This document shows positions 41,403 to 52,130 of a stretch of 64,000 nucleotides of DNA, one piece after another. Each line of letters starts with the position of its first letter. Positions within the stretch are counted from its first letter, which is position 1. Position numbers and translations under genes: made by a program. Source of the DNA: FEN-1191 sp036490715 (lineage in GTDB: Bacteria > Pseudomonadota > Gammaproteobacteria > Steroidobacterales > Steroidobacteraceae); assembly GCA_036490715.1 (NCBI GenBank), contig DASXDL010000026.1, forward strand, positions 1 to 64,000. Direction: 5' to 3'. A model generated the notes under the pieces. That model saw only the letters and a list, made by a program, of their open reading frames with translations, did no database searches and was not told where the DNA came from.

Positions 41403-43886
41403 TTACATCCGCAGGCTCGCCGTGATGCCGAAGGTACGCGGCCGGAAGGTGTAGTTGTTGTACTGCGCCCCCGGCGGCGGATAGGTCGGATTGTTGCCGT
41501 CGGTGAAAGTGCGCTCGTAGTTGGTCGTGGTATGCGAGTTCAGCAAATTGTCGATAAAGAACGACGCCTCCCAGCCGTTGAAGGTCGTGCCGGTACGAAA
41601 CTGCAGAAACTTGGTGGACGACACCGTATAGGACAGCGGCGTCGGGAAGGCAGTGTATTGCGATGAGCGCGGGTCCTGGATCGCCGCCAACCATGGATTG
41701 CGGCTGGTGTATTCATAATCGAAGCGCAAGAAGCTGTTGTGATCACGCAGCATGAAGTTGTACTGCGCACCGAAAGTGACGTTCCAGGGCGGATTGGTGC
41801 CCGGGCTGCCATTGATCGCCGCCTGACCGGAGATCGCATCGCCGTCGATGGCCAGGAAGTTCTTGGAATCCGCCACGTAGCGAGCCGAGGTGTAGCCGAC
41901 GGCCGCATCGAGGGTCATCGGGCCCAATGCCGCGTCGGCCTGCAAATCAAAGCCCTTGGCGACCGCATGGCCCAGGTTGTCGGTGAACTGCAGGCCGCAC
42001 GAGCCGGCAACGAACACATTCTGCTGAATGCCGTTCCAGCGGATGTAGTAGACGCTGCTGGCCAGTTTCAGCACGTTGTTGAAATTGTTCTTGGCGCCGA
42101 TCTCGTAGCTCTGGGTCGAATCGGATTTGTAGGTCAGCGGCGCCTCGCCGCTGCTGTAGCCCTCTGCAACCAGATCATCGTGACAGAAGGACGGCAACGG
42201 TGCGTTGGCGCCGCCCTCGCGAAAGCCCTTGGCATAGGTAGCGTAGAACAGATGATTCGGCGTCATCTGATACGCGATGCCTATCTTCGGCGTGAACGGT
42301 GTCTCGGCCTGTGACGCGGTCAACGGACCGGTGGGGCCGTAGTTCTGCGGGCCATCGGCAGCACTGTAGATATCGAACGAGGTGCGCGCCACGCGCCCGC
42401 CGAGTGTCAACTTCAGCTGATCGGTGATGCCGTAGGTCACCTCGCCGAAGCCGGCCAGCTGGTGATCATGTGAGATCGCCAGGTTGTAGTAGGAGTCGCC
42501 GTTGGGTAGCAGTGGCACGCCATAGATATCCTCGACGTCCAGCCCATACACGGACAGCAGCAGCGAGTCGGCCATCGGGTCGTAGATCTGTTCCAGGCTC
42601 AATTCCCGGCTGGCCTGGAAGAACGCGCCCACTGTCCAGGTCCAGCGGCTGGTCGGATCGTTCGACTGCAGGCGTATCTCCTGCGTGAAACTGCGCTGCT
42701 GGTTCTTGACGCTCGCCGGCGCGCGATAGTCCTCCTCACCGGGCGGCAGGTGCACACCGTTCTCGTCGATCAGCGGGTAGAACGCCGGCGGGGTCAAGAT
42801 CTGCTCGGGTGAATTGGGCCAACCGATCGTCTGGTAGTAGCTCAGGTTGTAGTCGGTGCCTTCATAACCCGTGACCTCGTCGCGCACGTAGTACGAGGTG
42901 TTGGAGACCAGCCGCGCAGGACCGAAGTCAGCCTCGATCTTGAGGGCCGGCAGGTAGAAGCGGTCGGGTACCGGTATCCGATCCGGGTCGGCGTTGTGGA
43001 ACACGCCGTCGTTCGGATTGGAATACGCCGGCCAGTAGGTGGAGACGTCGTGCTCCTGGCGATTCTGGTAGAAGATGCTCGGCGTGACCGACACGGTATC
43101 AAATGGCTTCCACAACGCGGCCAGCCGCAGCACCAATGTCTGGCCGTGGTTGGAATTGCTGTCAACCACGGCGCCAGTCGTGGGATCCACGCGGTCGATC
43201 CAGCCGCCGTCGCGCCGGAACCAGACACTGGCGCGATAGCCCAGGGTGTTGTCGATGATCGGGCCGCCATGCGCGATGCCGAGCTCGTAGCTCGGTTCAC
43301 CATCCTGCGTGAACGACACCTCGCTGCGAGCGTAGGTGCTGTCCTTGGTAACGCTGGGCTGGGTCAAGATGTAGCGCACCGTACCGCCCTCCGAGCCGGC
43401 GCCAAACAGCGTGCCCTGCGGCCCGCGCAGCACTTCGACGCGATCCAGGTCGAAGGTTTTGGGCAGCGTATCGTCCGGATTGAATCCCAGCGATCGCATC
43501 TGGATTGGTGTGTCGTCGATATAGATTCCGGTAGTGCCGGCGCCGCCGGATGAGGAAATGCCGCGGATCGAGATCGCGTTGGTGCCGGTCTGGTCGATCG
43601 ACACACCCGGGGTGAAGCGCACGATGTCGGTGAAGTCCTTGATGCCCTTCTGGTCCATGTCCTCCTGGGTAAAGGCGCTGACGCTGACCGGCACGCGGCT
43701 GAGGGATTCCTCGTGGCGCGTGGCCGTCACCACGATTTCCTTGAGGCCGCCAGTCTCCACCGCCTGACTCTCGTCTGACGAGGCGGCGTCCTGACCGAGC
43801 GCGACTCCGCCGGCCGAAATGGCCAGGGACAAGCCGAGCAGCGTGCGCTTCAGTACGCGCACGACGGCAGTTGTGGTCGGTGTCAT
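41403..43886 (-). CDS. TonB-dependent outer-membrane receptor
   Basis: This 827-residue receptor has a signal peptide (cleavage near GVALGQDAA), a TonB box-like segment (LKEIVVTATRHEESL) and a plug domain (VPVSVSAFTQEDM, FTPGVSID, VEVLRGPQGTLFGAGSEGGTVRY). A 22-strand-type barrel follows, ending in a Phe/Arg-rich C-terminus (YTFRPRTFGITASLRM). Receptors of this branch often take substrates other than siderophores. It is the last gene of a six-gene minus-strand operon with a PotA-like ATPase and a GcvT-like protein, which suggests uptake of the compound degraded by the island. The ligand itself is unknown. Confidence 0.9.
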   Translation of the reverse strand: MTPTTTAVVRVLKRTLLGLSLAISAGGVALGQDAASSDESQAVETGGLKEIVVTATRHEESLSRVPVSVSAFTQEDMDQKGIKDFTDIVRFTPGVSIDQTGTNAISIRGISSSGGAGTTGIYIDDTPIQMRSLGFNPDDTLPKTFDLDRVEVLRGPQGTLFGAGSEGGTVRYILTQPSVTKDSTYARSEVSFTQDGEPSYELGIAHGGPIIDNTLGYRASVWFRRDGGWIDRVDPTTGAVVDSNSNHGQTLVLRLAALWKPFDTVSVTPSIFYQNRQEHDVSTYWPAYSNPNDGVFHNADPDRIPVPDRFYLPALKIEADFGPARLVSNTSYYVRDEVTGYEGTDYNLSYYQTIGWPNSPEQILTPPAFYPLIDENGVHLPPGEEDYRAPASVKNQQRSFTQEIRLQSNDPTSRWTWTVGAFFQASRELSLEQIYDPMADSLLLSVYGLDVEDIYGVPLLPNGDSYYNLAISHDHQLAGFGEVTYGITDQLKLTLGGRVARTSFDIYSAADGPQNYGPTGPLTASQAETPFTPKIGIAYQMTPNHLFYATYAKGFREGGANAPLPSFCHDDLVAEGYSSGEAPLTYKSDSTQSYEIGAKNNFNNVLKLASSVYYIRWNGIQQNVFVAGSCGLQFTDNLGHAVAKGFDLQADAALGPMTLDAAVGYTSARYVADSKNFLAIDGDAISGQAAINGSPGTNPPWNVTFGAQYNFMLRDHNSFLRFDYEYTSRNPWLAAIQDPRSSQYTAFPTPLSYTVSSTKFLQFRTGTTFNGWEASFFIDNLLNSHTTTNYERTFTDGNNPTYPPPGAQYNNYTFRPRTFGITASLRM

Positions 43887-43919
43887 GACAAGATCCCCCT
43901 TGAAGTTCTTCCGGTTAGC

Positions 43920-45065
43920 TCATGAATGCAGCACCACAGCCGCATCCGCCCCCCAGCTGACGAACACTTCGTCGCTCCAGTCGATCGACCATTCCGACGT
44001 GCGTCGTTCGTTCTGCGAAAACACGGTCACTACTTTACCGGTCGGGGTGCGGATGCGATACGTGGATCGATTCCCAAGATAGCCAAGCTCCCAGACCGTT
44101 CCGCGCAGCTGATTGATGCGGGCACCATTGTTGGACTGCTTGCTCAGGCGGATCTTCTCCGGGCGCAGCGCCACCCATACTCGCTGCCCCACGCTGAAGC
44201 GTCCAACGTCATCCACCAGCAGATCGCAGCCCGTTTCCTGGCATTGAACGGTAATCAAGCCCGGTTCACAGGCGCTGACGGTGCCCTCGAACAGATTGGT
44301 GGTGCCGACGAAGTCGGCGACGTAGCGCGTGCTCGGAAATTCGTAGATCTGCGACGGCGTGCCGACCTGCAGCACCTTGCCGCGCTCCATGACCGCGATT
44401 CTGGTCGCCAGTGCCATGGCCTCGTCCTGATCGTGGGTGACGACAATGAACGTGATGCCGAGCTGGTACTGCAGATCCATCAGCTCGAACTGGGTCTGCT
44501 CGCGCAACTTCTTGTCGAGTGCCGACAACGGTTCATCCAGCAGCAACAGCTTCGGGCGGCGGATCAATGCGCGCGCCAGCGCCACCCGCTGGCGCTGGCC
44601 ACCGGACAGCTGGTGCGGCTTGCGTTGCGCCAGCGCCCCCAGCTGCACCATATCAAGGGCTTCCTGAATGCGCTTATGTCGGGCGGCACGGTCGAGCGGC
44701 AGGCGCTTGATGCCATAGCCGACGTTGGCCTCGACCGTCATGTGCGGGAACAAGGCGTAAGACTGAAACATCATGTTGACCGGCCGCTCGTGTGGCGGCA
44801 CATCGCTCATCTCCACCCCGTCGATCGAGATCCTGCCACTGCTCTGTCGGGCGAAGCCTGCCAGCATGCGCAGCAGCGTGGTCTTACCGCATCCCGAAGC
44901 ACCCACGAGCGCGAACATCTCGCCCTTGAAGATGCTCAGGTGGACGTTGTCCACGGCGGCGAAGCTGCCGTACGACTTGCTGACGTTATCGATGACGATC
45001 TGCGGGGTCGCAGTTGGATCGAGCCAGGGGCGATCGGCAACGGGTTTGAGTGGGCTGGCGATCAT
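43920..45065 (-). CDS. PotA/PotG-like ABC transporter ATPase
   Basis: This 381-residue ATPase belongs to the polyamine/opine-type importer family. It has Walker A GASGCGKTT, Q-loop FQSYALFPHMTVEANVGYG, signature LSGGQRQRVALARAL, Walker B LLLLDEPLSALD, the switch His in VVTHDQDEAM and a C-terminal TOBE domain (VWVALRPEKIRL). ATG 45065 lies 13 bases after the GcvT-like gene. Matching permeases (53.9-55.6 kb) and a binding protein (57.3-58.5 kb) are in the same island but in separate transcripts. Confidence 0.9.
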   Translation of the reverse strand: MIASPLKPVADRPWLDPTATPQIVIDNVSKSYGSFAAVDNVHLSIFKGEMFALVGASGCGKTTLLRMLAGFARQSSGRISIDGVEMSDVPPHERPVNMMFQSYALFPHMTVEANVGYGIKRLPLDRAARHKRIQEALDMVQLGALAQRKPHQLSGGQRQRVALARALIRRPKLLLLDEPLSALDKKLREQTQFELMDLQYQLGITFIVVTHDQDEAMALATRIAVMERGKVLQVGTPSQIYEFPSTRYVADFVGTTNLFEGTVSACEPGLITVQCQETGCDLLVDDVGRFSVGQRVWVALRPEKIRLSKQSNNGARINQLRGTVWELGYLGNRSTYRIRTPTGKVVTVFSQNERRTSEWSIDWSDEVFVSWGADAAVVLHS

Positions 45066-45078
45066 GCTGGCGCGAGTC

Positions 45079-46296
45079 CTAGAAGTCCGCCGGCGGCGTC
45101 GCACGCCGCCGTTCGGGCGCAAAGAACGGCCGCTCGACCACGCGCGCGCGCGCCATGCGGCGCTGCCACACTAACTCGCGGTTCAGGTAGATCTCGGCCC
45201 AGATCGTGCTGCCGGTCTGCATGTTCGATGCATCGACCATGGCCAAGGCGATATTGCGCTTGCAAGTCGGCGACCAGGTCGCCGAGGTCACGGCACCGAC
45301 CGCGTGCTTGCCGGAACGCTGCGTATATAGCAATGCATTGTGCGCCGGCTTGTTGCCATCGATGTCCAGACCGACCAGGCGCCGCCGCGGCCCCCGAGCC
45401 TGCTCGGCCAGCAGCGCACGCCGCCCAGTGAAGTGCCCTTTATTGAAGTCGACCAACCAACCCAGGCCCAGTTCGATCGGCGAGCGTTCGCTGCCGACGT
45501 GCAGCGTGCGCTCGCTGGAAACGAAATCGACGTTCGGCATCAAAAATCCGGCCTCGATGCGCGCCATGTTGAGCGCGCGCGAGCCAATCGGCCGGATGGT
45601 GCAATCGCGACCGGCGTGCATCAGCCCATCCCAGACCGCTTCGGCATCTTCCGGGTGCATCCATAGCTCGTAACCCAGATCGCCGGTGAATCCGGTGCGC
45701 GAGACCATCAGCTCGCCGGCGACATCGTGCGCTGCCGGCAATGCGAAGTGCCCAATTTCGAACGGCTTGAGCTGCTCGATACCTTGAAGGCCGAAATTCT
45801 TCAGCACCGCGCAGGCCGTCGGTCCCTGCAGCGCCAGCGCCGCGACGTCGGCGGTGACCTCGGCAATCTGCACATCGAAGCCGACGCTCGACGCCAGCAG
45901 CCAGTCCAGTTGGCGCTCGCCGGTGCACAGCCGGTACTCGCTATCGGCAAGCCGGAACACCGTGCCATCATCGATCAAGTGACCCTCATCGTCGCACCAG
46001 ACGCTGTAGGCGACGCGCTTGATCCGAAGCTTGCCAAGGTCGCGGGTCATCAGCCGATTCAGATAACGCAACGCGTCGGTGCCTGCGATCCGGTATTTCA
46101 CCATCGGCGTCAGATCATAGAGCGTCGCGGCGTTGCGAATCGCAAAATATTCCTGTTCGACAAACGTGAATACGTCGACCGTGGTGTAGCCGGCCCACGG
46201 CACGAAACTGTCGACCTGGGACAACGCCCTGGCGCGCTCGTGAAACGGCGTTTTCAGCAGCGGTTGACGGTAGTGCGGCTGACTTTCGGTAAGCAT
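45079..46296 (-). CDS. GcvT-like folate-dependent aminomethyltransferase/demethylase
   Basis: This 405-residue protein of the GCV_T/DmdA family transfers a methyl or methylene group to tetrahydrofolate. Seen are FAIRNAATLYDLTPMVKYRI, LNRLMTRDLGKLRI, SRTGFTGDLGYELWMHPEDA (the catalytic GCV_T segment) and a C-terminal barrel (KPAHNALLYTQRSGKHAVGAVTSATWSP, in which a Cys follows). It is not linked to glycine cleavage genes gcvH or gcvP here. Next to a Rieske oxygenase it may handle a methylated amine such as dimethylglycine. ATG 46296 is four bases after the upstream stop. Confidence 0.82.
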   Translation of the reverse strand: MLTESQPHYRQPLLKTPFHERARALSQVDSFVPWAGYTTVDVFTFVEQEYFAIRNAATLYDLTPMVKYRIAGTDALRYLNRLMTRDLGKLRIKRVAYSVWCDDEGHLIDDGTVFRLADSEYRLCTGERQLDWLLASSVGFDVQIAEVTADVAALALQGPTACAVLKNFGLQGIEQLKPFEIGHFALPAAHDVAGELMVSRTGFTGDLGYELWMHPEDAEAVWDGLMHAGRDCTIRPIGSRALNMARIEAGFLMPNVDFVSSERTLHVGSERSPIELGLGWLVDFNKGHFTGRRALLAEQARGPRRRLVGLDIDGNKPAHNALLYTQRSGKHAVGAVTSATWSPTCKRNIALAMVDASNMQTGSTIWAEIYLNRELVWQRRMARARVVERPFFAPERRRATPPADF

Positions 46297-46300
46297 CGCT

Positions 46301-47854
46301 TCAGGCCGCCTCGCGCAGCAGTTCGCGCGCGGCATTGCGGCCCGCCACGCCCATGACGCCGCCGCCGGGATGACAGCCGGCGCCGCACAGGTACAGTCCG
46401 CTCATCGGTGTGCGGTACTGCGCGGCTCCCGGCACCGGCCGCACCATGAAGAACTGGTCGAGCGCCAGTTCGGCGTGATGCCAGTGGCCGCCGCTGATGC
46501 GAAATTGCCGCTCGATGTCCGCCGGGGTTAGCAGTTCGGCCGCTTCGATGCCGGCACGCAGTCCGGGCGCGCACTGCTCCAACGTCTCGATGACCAGCTG
46601 CGTAAAGCGGGCACGCTCGTGCTGCCAGCCGCCCACGAGCTGGTAAGGCACGTACTGCACCAGCGCCGAGAGCACGTGCTTGCCGGCAGGCGCCAGCGCC
46701 GGGTCGCTGACGCTCGGCACGGTAACCTCGATGATCGGCTGGGCCGAGAACTCGCCGTACTTGGCATGATTGAAGGCGCGTTCGATGTAATCCAGCGACG
46801 GCGCCAACAGCAGCCGCCCGAGCAGCCGCTGAGGTGCCACGCCGCTGAACTGCGGCAGCCGGTCCAGCGCCAGGTGCAGCTTGGCGGTGACGCCGCCCGC
46901 GCGCAGGTTGGTGATGCGGCGCACGAATCCGGCATCGAGGTGCTCACTGCCGAGCAGCTTGAGGAAGGTGGTCTTGGGGTCAGCGTTGGAAATGACCTGG
47001 CGCGCCTGCAGCTGCTCGCCCGAGGCCAGCACCACGCCGCTGGCGCGGTCGTCGTCGATCAAAATCCGATCGACCAGCGTGCCGGTCCGAATCTGCCCGC
47101 CGGCGGCGAGCACCGCGGCCGCCAGCGCCTGTGACACCGCGCCGATGCCGCCGATCGGTTGCGCCAGCGCCGACACGCTGCGCACTTCGGCTGCGGTGCG
47201 GTACAGCAGTGGCAGCACGCTACCGGGTGATCGCGGTCCCAGATTGGCCCCCAGTACCGCGTCGAACCCCAGCGCCCCCTTGAGTAGCGGTGTCTCGAAC
47301 TGCTCGTCGAGCAGATCCTGCACACACATGCCGCCGATGCGCAGCAGCTCGCGCATGTCGCGGCGCCCGAGCCGCCGCAGGCGCCATCCCAGACGCAGCC
47401 ACGACCAGCGGTCCTGCCAGGAATCGGTCCCCAGACGCGGCGGGGTAGCCTCGAGCATCGGTTGCAGTGCCGCACCCAGCCGCTGCAGCCGCTGCTGGAA
47501 GGACGGATAGGCGGCCGCATCGGCCGCGCAGCAACTGGCCAACTCGCTGCCGTTGCCCGTATCGAGCGCCAGCGGCAGCTGCTCGGGCGCAATCGCAGTG
47601 GTGGGCAAATGCGCGGCCGCCATGCGCAGACCACGCGCATCCAGCCCGAGTTCGCGCATCAGCGACCCGGGCATCAGATGCAATAGATGCGCGCACGCCG
47701 ATACTTTGAAGCCAGGCGAGAACTCGCGCGTGACGGCCGCCCCGCCGACCTGCTCGGCGGCCTCCAGCACCAGCACCGAGCGCCGGGCCCGCGCCAGGTA
47801 GGCGGCACACACCAGCCCATTGTGTCCGCCGCCGATGACGATGCAGTCGTACAT
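46301..47854 (-). CDS. FAD-dependent oxidoreductase, phytoene desaturase/PYROXD2-like (copy 2)
   Basis: This 517-residue flavoprotein has an N-terminal dinucleotide-binding motif (CIVIGGGHNGLVCAAYLARAR) and a C-terminal FAD-contact motif (GLYLCGAGCHPGGGVMGVAG). It belongs to the CrtI-like group that includes PYROXD2, not to carotenoid enzymes proper, as no carotenoid genes are nearby. It begins three bases after the stop of a homologous gene. The two copies differ in length and in their middle parts, so they may form a heteromer or act on related substrates. The reaction is unknown, and oxidation of an amine is plausible here. Confidence 0.8.
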   Translation of the reverse strand: MYDCIVIGGGHNGLVCAAYLARARRSVLVLEAAEQVGGAAVTREFSPGFKVSACAHLLHLMPGSLMRELGLDARGLRMAAAHLPTTAIAPEQLPLALDTGNGSELASCCAADAAAYPSFQQRLQRLGAALQPMLEATPPRLGTDSWQDRWSWLRLGWRLRRLGRRDMRELLRIGGMCVQDLLDEQFETPLLKGALGFDAVLGANLGPRSPGSVLPLLYRTAAEVRSVSALAQPIGGIGAVSQALAAAVLAAGGQIRTGTLVDRILIDDDRASGVVLASGEQLQARQVISNADPKTTFLKLLGSEHLDAGFVRRITNLRAGGVTAKLHLALDRLPQFSGVAPQRLLGRLLLAPSLDYIERAFNHAKYGEFSAQPIIEVTVPSVSDPALAPAGKHVLSALVQYVPYQLVGGWQHERARFTQLVIETLEQCAPGLRAGIEAAELLTPADIERQFRISGGHWHHAELALDQFFMVRPVPGAAQYRTPMSGLYLCGAGCHPGGGVMGVAGRNAARELLREAA

Positions 47855-47857
47855 GCT

Positions 47858-49462
<1,605 letters not shown>

Positions 49463-49491
49463 TGGCTGCCCCCCGCCGGAATCCTGCAGCC

Positions 49492-50820
49492 TCAGGCCGG
49501 CATCTTGCGCGACTTGCCCAGGGTTTCCAGGGTCCGGTCGATGGCTATTTCGAACGCCGCCAGCGTGTCGCGCAGGCAGGAGTCGTCGTGCGCCGCGCAG
49601 ATGAACCACGGCTCGCGCGAGTCCGGCTCGCACAGCACGCGCTCATCGTGCAATACCCGGGCGGCAGAGTCGTAAAAGCTGTAGTCACTGCTCTTCCAGT
49701 CGCGGTAGGTGCGCGGAGGCTCGTGCGCGAAGTACAGTCCGCCCATCGACGGGTGTCCGACAAAGCTGTGAGCGATGCCGCGCGCCTTCAGGATCACGCT
49801 CATGCCGGCGCGCAGGCGGTTACCGTACTGCGCAACCCGCTCCAGCGCATCGGTCTGCTCGAGGATTTCGAGCGTCTTGTCTGCTGCCGCCAGCGACACC
49901 GGATGCGCCGTGTAGGTGCCGCCGTGCGCCACGCCGCGTCCGATCTTGCGCATAATCTCCTCGCGGCCGGCGAGCACCGAGATCGGATAGCCGTTGCCGA
50001 TGGCCTTGGCGAACGTGCACAGGTCGGCACGCACGCCGTACAGCTCTTGCACGCCGCCGCGGGCGACGCGAAAGCCGCTCTTGACCTCGTCGATGATCAT
50101 CACCACGCCGTACTTGTCGCACAGCTCGCGCGCCGCGCGTACGTAGGCCGGATCGGCTGCGATTCCCAGGCAGTTGCCCATGATCGGTTCGACCAGCAGG
50201 CAGGCGATCGAGCCGGCGTGGCGCTTGAACACGTCCTCGAGCTGATTGGCGTCGTTGGCCTGGACAAAATGTGCGAAGTTGCGCGTGCTGAGCGGTACGC
50301 CCTCGCTGTAGGGGTACACCACCGGGTCGCCGACCTGGCTCCACTTGTCCATCGGCGTGTACCACATCGCCGCATCGAACAGACCGTGGTAACTGCCCTC
50401 GAGAATGACGTAGTCATCCTTGCCGGTATAGGCGCGGGCCAGCCGCAGGGCCGCCATGACCGCTTCGGTGCCGGAGTTGGAGAAGCGCACCAGCTCGGCT
50501 GCCGGCACCATGCGAGCGATGCGCTCGGCCACGCGATACTCGCACTCGGTGGACAGCGCAAACACGCCGCCGACCTCCATGCCCTCGCGGGCCGCCTGGT
50601 CCACCCGCGGATCGGCAAAACCGAGAATGGCCGGGCCATAACCCAGCCGATAATCGACGTAGACGTTGTCGTCCAGATCGGTGATGCGCGCGCCGCGGCC
50701 GTGCTTCACATAGATGGTGCGCTGCTCGCCCCAGAAGCGGAAATTGGATGCCACCCCGAGCGGCATGCGCTTGATTGCGCGCTGAAAATGTTCGTGATTT
50801 TTGTCGAGCGTCCGGGCCAT
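49492..50820 (-). CDS. Class III PLP aminotransferase (glutamate-1-semialdehyde aminomutase-like)
   Basis: This 442-residue fold type I enzyme related to GSA aminomutase and omega-aminotransferases is the first gene of a six-gene operon. Seen are the start (FQRAIKRMPLGVASNFRFWG), FSNSGTEAVMAALRLARAYTG, GSYHGLFDAAMW, the Asp of VVMIIDEVKSGFR and the PLP lysine in LCTFAKAIGNGYPISVL. It is not the heme enzyme HemL, as the N-terminal signature differs. A catabolic omega-amino substrate is likely. ATG 50820 follows a GGAG at nine bases and faces a Rieske gene across a 134-base control region. Confidence 0.85.
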   Translation of the reverse strand: MARTLDKNHEHFQRAIKRMPLGVASNFRFWGEQRTIYVKHGRGARITDLDDNVYVDYRLGYGPAILGFADPRVDQAAREGMEVGGVFALSTECEYRVAERIARMVPAAELVRFSNSGTEAVMAALRLARAYTGKDDYVILEGSYHGLFDAAMWYTPMDKWSQVGDPVVYPYSEGVPLSTRNFAHFVQANDANQLEDVFKRHAGSIACLLVEPIMGNCLGIAADPAYVRAARELCDKYGVVMIIDEVKSGFRVARGGVQELYGVRADLCTFAKAIGNGYPISVLAGREEIMRKIGRGVAHGGTYTAHPVSLAAADKTLEILEQTDALERVAQYGNRLRAGMSVILKARGIAHSFVGHPSMGGLYFAHEPPRTYRDWKSSDYSFYDSAARVLHDERVLCEPDSREPWFICAAHDDSCLRDTLAAFEIAIDRTLETLGKSRKMPA

Positions 50821-50882
50821 GGCTGCACTCCGCGGGAGCCGGGGTTCAATGCGGCACCGTAGCACCGTTATGCGGGTCAGTC

Positions 50883-50925
50883 TATATGAACATATAAACT
50901 TCGTGTAGAATTAAACGGCCATATA
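50883..50925. promoter_or_regulatory. AT-rich divergent control region with TATATG/CATATA repeats
   Basis: In the gap between the aminotransferase operon and the Rieske gene, TATATG (50883-50888), a two-base spacer and CATATA (50891-50896) form a perfect palindrome. A third CATATA half-site follows at 50920-50925. TAGAAT (50906-50911) is a good -10 for the Rieske gene, and the palindrome lies where its -35 should be. A good -35 is missing, which fits a regulator-dependent promoter. The nearby TetR-pseudo-Rieske protein is the natural candidate regulator. Confidence 0.5.
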
Positions 50926-50954
50926 AGCGATCCGCCGATGGCCCGGGAGGCCCG

Positions 50955-52121
50955 ATGAACACTTCAGCTGCGCCCTCGGCGGAGCCGACGCTTGCTCCTG
51001 TGCCCCGCGCACTGCCGGCGTGGGCCTACAATCATCCGGAGATGACCCGGCTCGAGTACGAGCGCATCCTCAAGCCAAGCTGGCAGATCGTCTGTCATCT
51101 TAGCAACATCCCCAAACCCGGCGACTACGTAACGCTCGATCTCGGTAGCGACAGCGTGGTGGCGGTGCGCGCTGGCGATGGCAGCGTGCACGCGTTTCAC
51201 AATGTCTGCCGGCATCGCGGGGCCCGACTGCTCGAGGGTGCGGCCAATTGCCGCAACTACATCACCTGTCCCTATCACGGCTGGTCCTATCGGCTGTCCG
51301 GGGAGCTCGCCGCCGTCACTCAGAAGGAAACTTTTCCTGGGCTCGATCGGGCGCATTACGCCCTCAAGCCGGTGCGTAGCCAACTGCTGCTGGGGTTCGT
51401 GTTCGTGAATCTGGGCGGCTCGCCGCTGCCGCTGGAGCAGATCTGGGGCAAGTTTCTCGGCGAGTTCGTCCCGCATCGCTTCGAGGACATGGTTCCGTTT
51501 GGCAATTTCTACGTCGAACACTGGGACTGCGACTGGAAGGTCGCCATGGACAATTATCTCGAGTCCTATCACGTTCCGATCGGCCATCCAGGCCTCAATC
51601 GCCTGTTCACACCCGACTACGACGATCAGGTCAATCTGCCGACCGGTGTAGCGCGTGGCATCAGCTGGCTGCGTGAGCGCGATTCAGCGCGCTGGAGCGA
51701 GCGCATGTACCAGCACATGGTCGCAGGCGTGAGTCAGGATCTGCCCGAACAGCACCGCAAACGCTGGAGTTTCTACAGCATGCTGCCCAACCTGGGCATC
51801 GACGTGTTTCCCGATCAGATGGATTTCTTCCAGGTGCTGCCGCGCGGACCGGGCAAATGCACTATCCGCGGGGCTTCTTATGCGCTGCCGGATGAGCGGC
51901 GCGAGATGCGCGTGGTGCGCTACCTCAGCACGCGCATCAATCGGCAGGTGCAGCGCGAGGACGAATTTCTTTGCCGACGCGTGCAGCAGGGGCTGGCTTC
52001 CGCCAGCTACGAGCCCGGCCCGCTCTCGCGCCTGGAGAATTGCATGCTGGAGTTCCACGAGCTGCTGCGTGCGCGCATTCCCGAGGTGCGGCAAGCCGCT
52101 GCCCCGGCACGCTTTGCCTGA
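50955..52121 (+). CDS. Rieske non-heme iron oxygenase, alpha subunit (GbcA/stachydrine-demethylase-like)
   Basis: This 388-residue terminal oxygenase has a Rieske 2Fe-2S site C85-x-H87 and C105-xx-H108 (CRHRGARL, CPYHGW). Mononuclear iron ligands are H206 and H211 (NYLESYHVPIGH) and D336 (QREDEF), so all expected ligands are present. Quaternary-amine oxygenases such as GbcA and carnitine oxygenase CntA share this architecture, and the neighbourhood supports a betaine-like substrate. No reductase gene is in the window. The ATG follows GGGAGG. The convergent gene nine bases downstream encodes a regulator carrying a dead version of this same fold. Confidence 0.87.
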   Translation: MNTSAAPSAEPTLAPVPRALPAWAYNHPEMTRLEYERILKPSWQIVCHLSNIPKPGDYVTLDLGSDSVVAVRAGDGSVHAFHNVCRHRGARLLEGAANCRNYITCPYHGWSYRLSGELAAVTQKETFPGLDRAHYALKPVRSQLLLGFVFVNLGGSPLPLEQIWGKFLGEFVPHRFEDMVPFGNFYVEHWDCDWKVAMDNYLESYHVPIGHPGLNRLFTPDYDDQVNLPTGVARGISWLRERDSARWSERMYQHMVAGVSQDLPEQHRKRWSFYSMLPNLGIDVFPDQMDFFQVLPRGPGKCTIRGASYALPDERREMRVVRYLSTRINRQVQREDEFLCRRVQQGLASASYEPGPLSRLENCMLEFHELLRARIPEVRQAAAPARFA

Positions 52122-52130
52122 AGCGCAGCG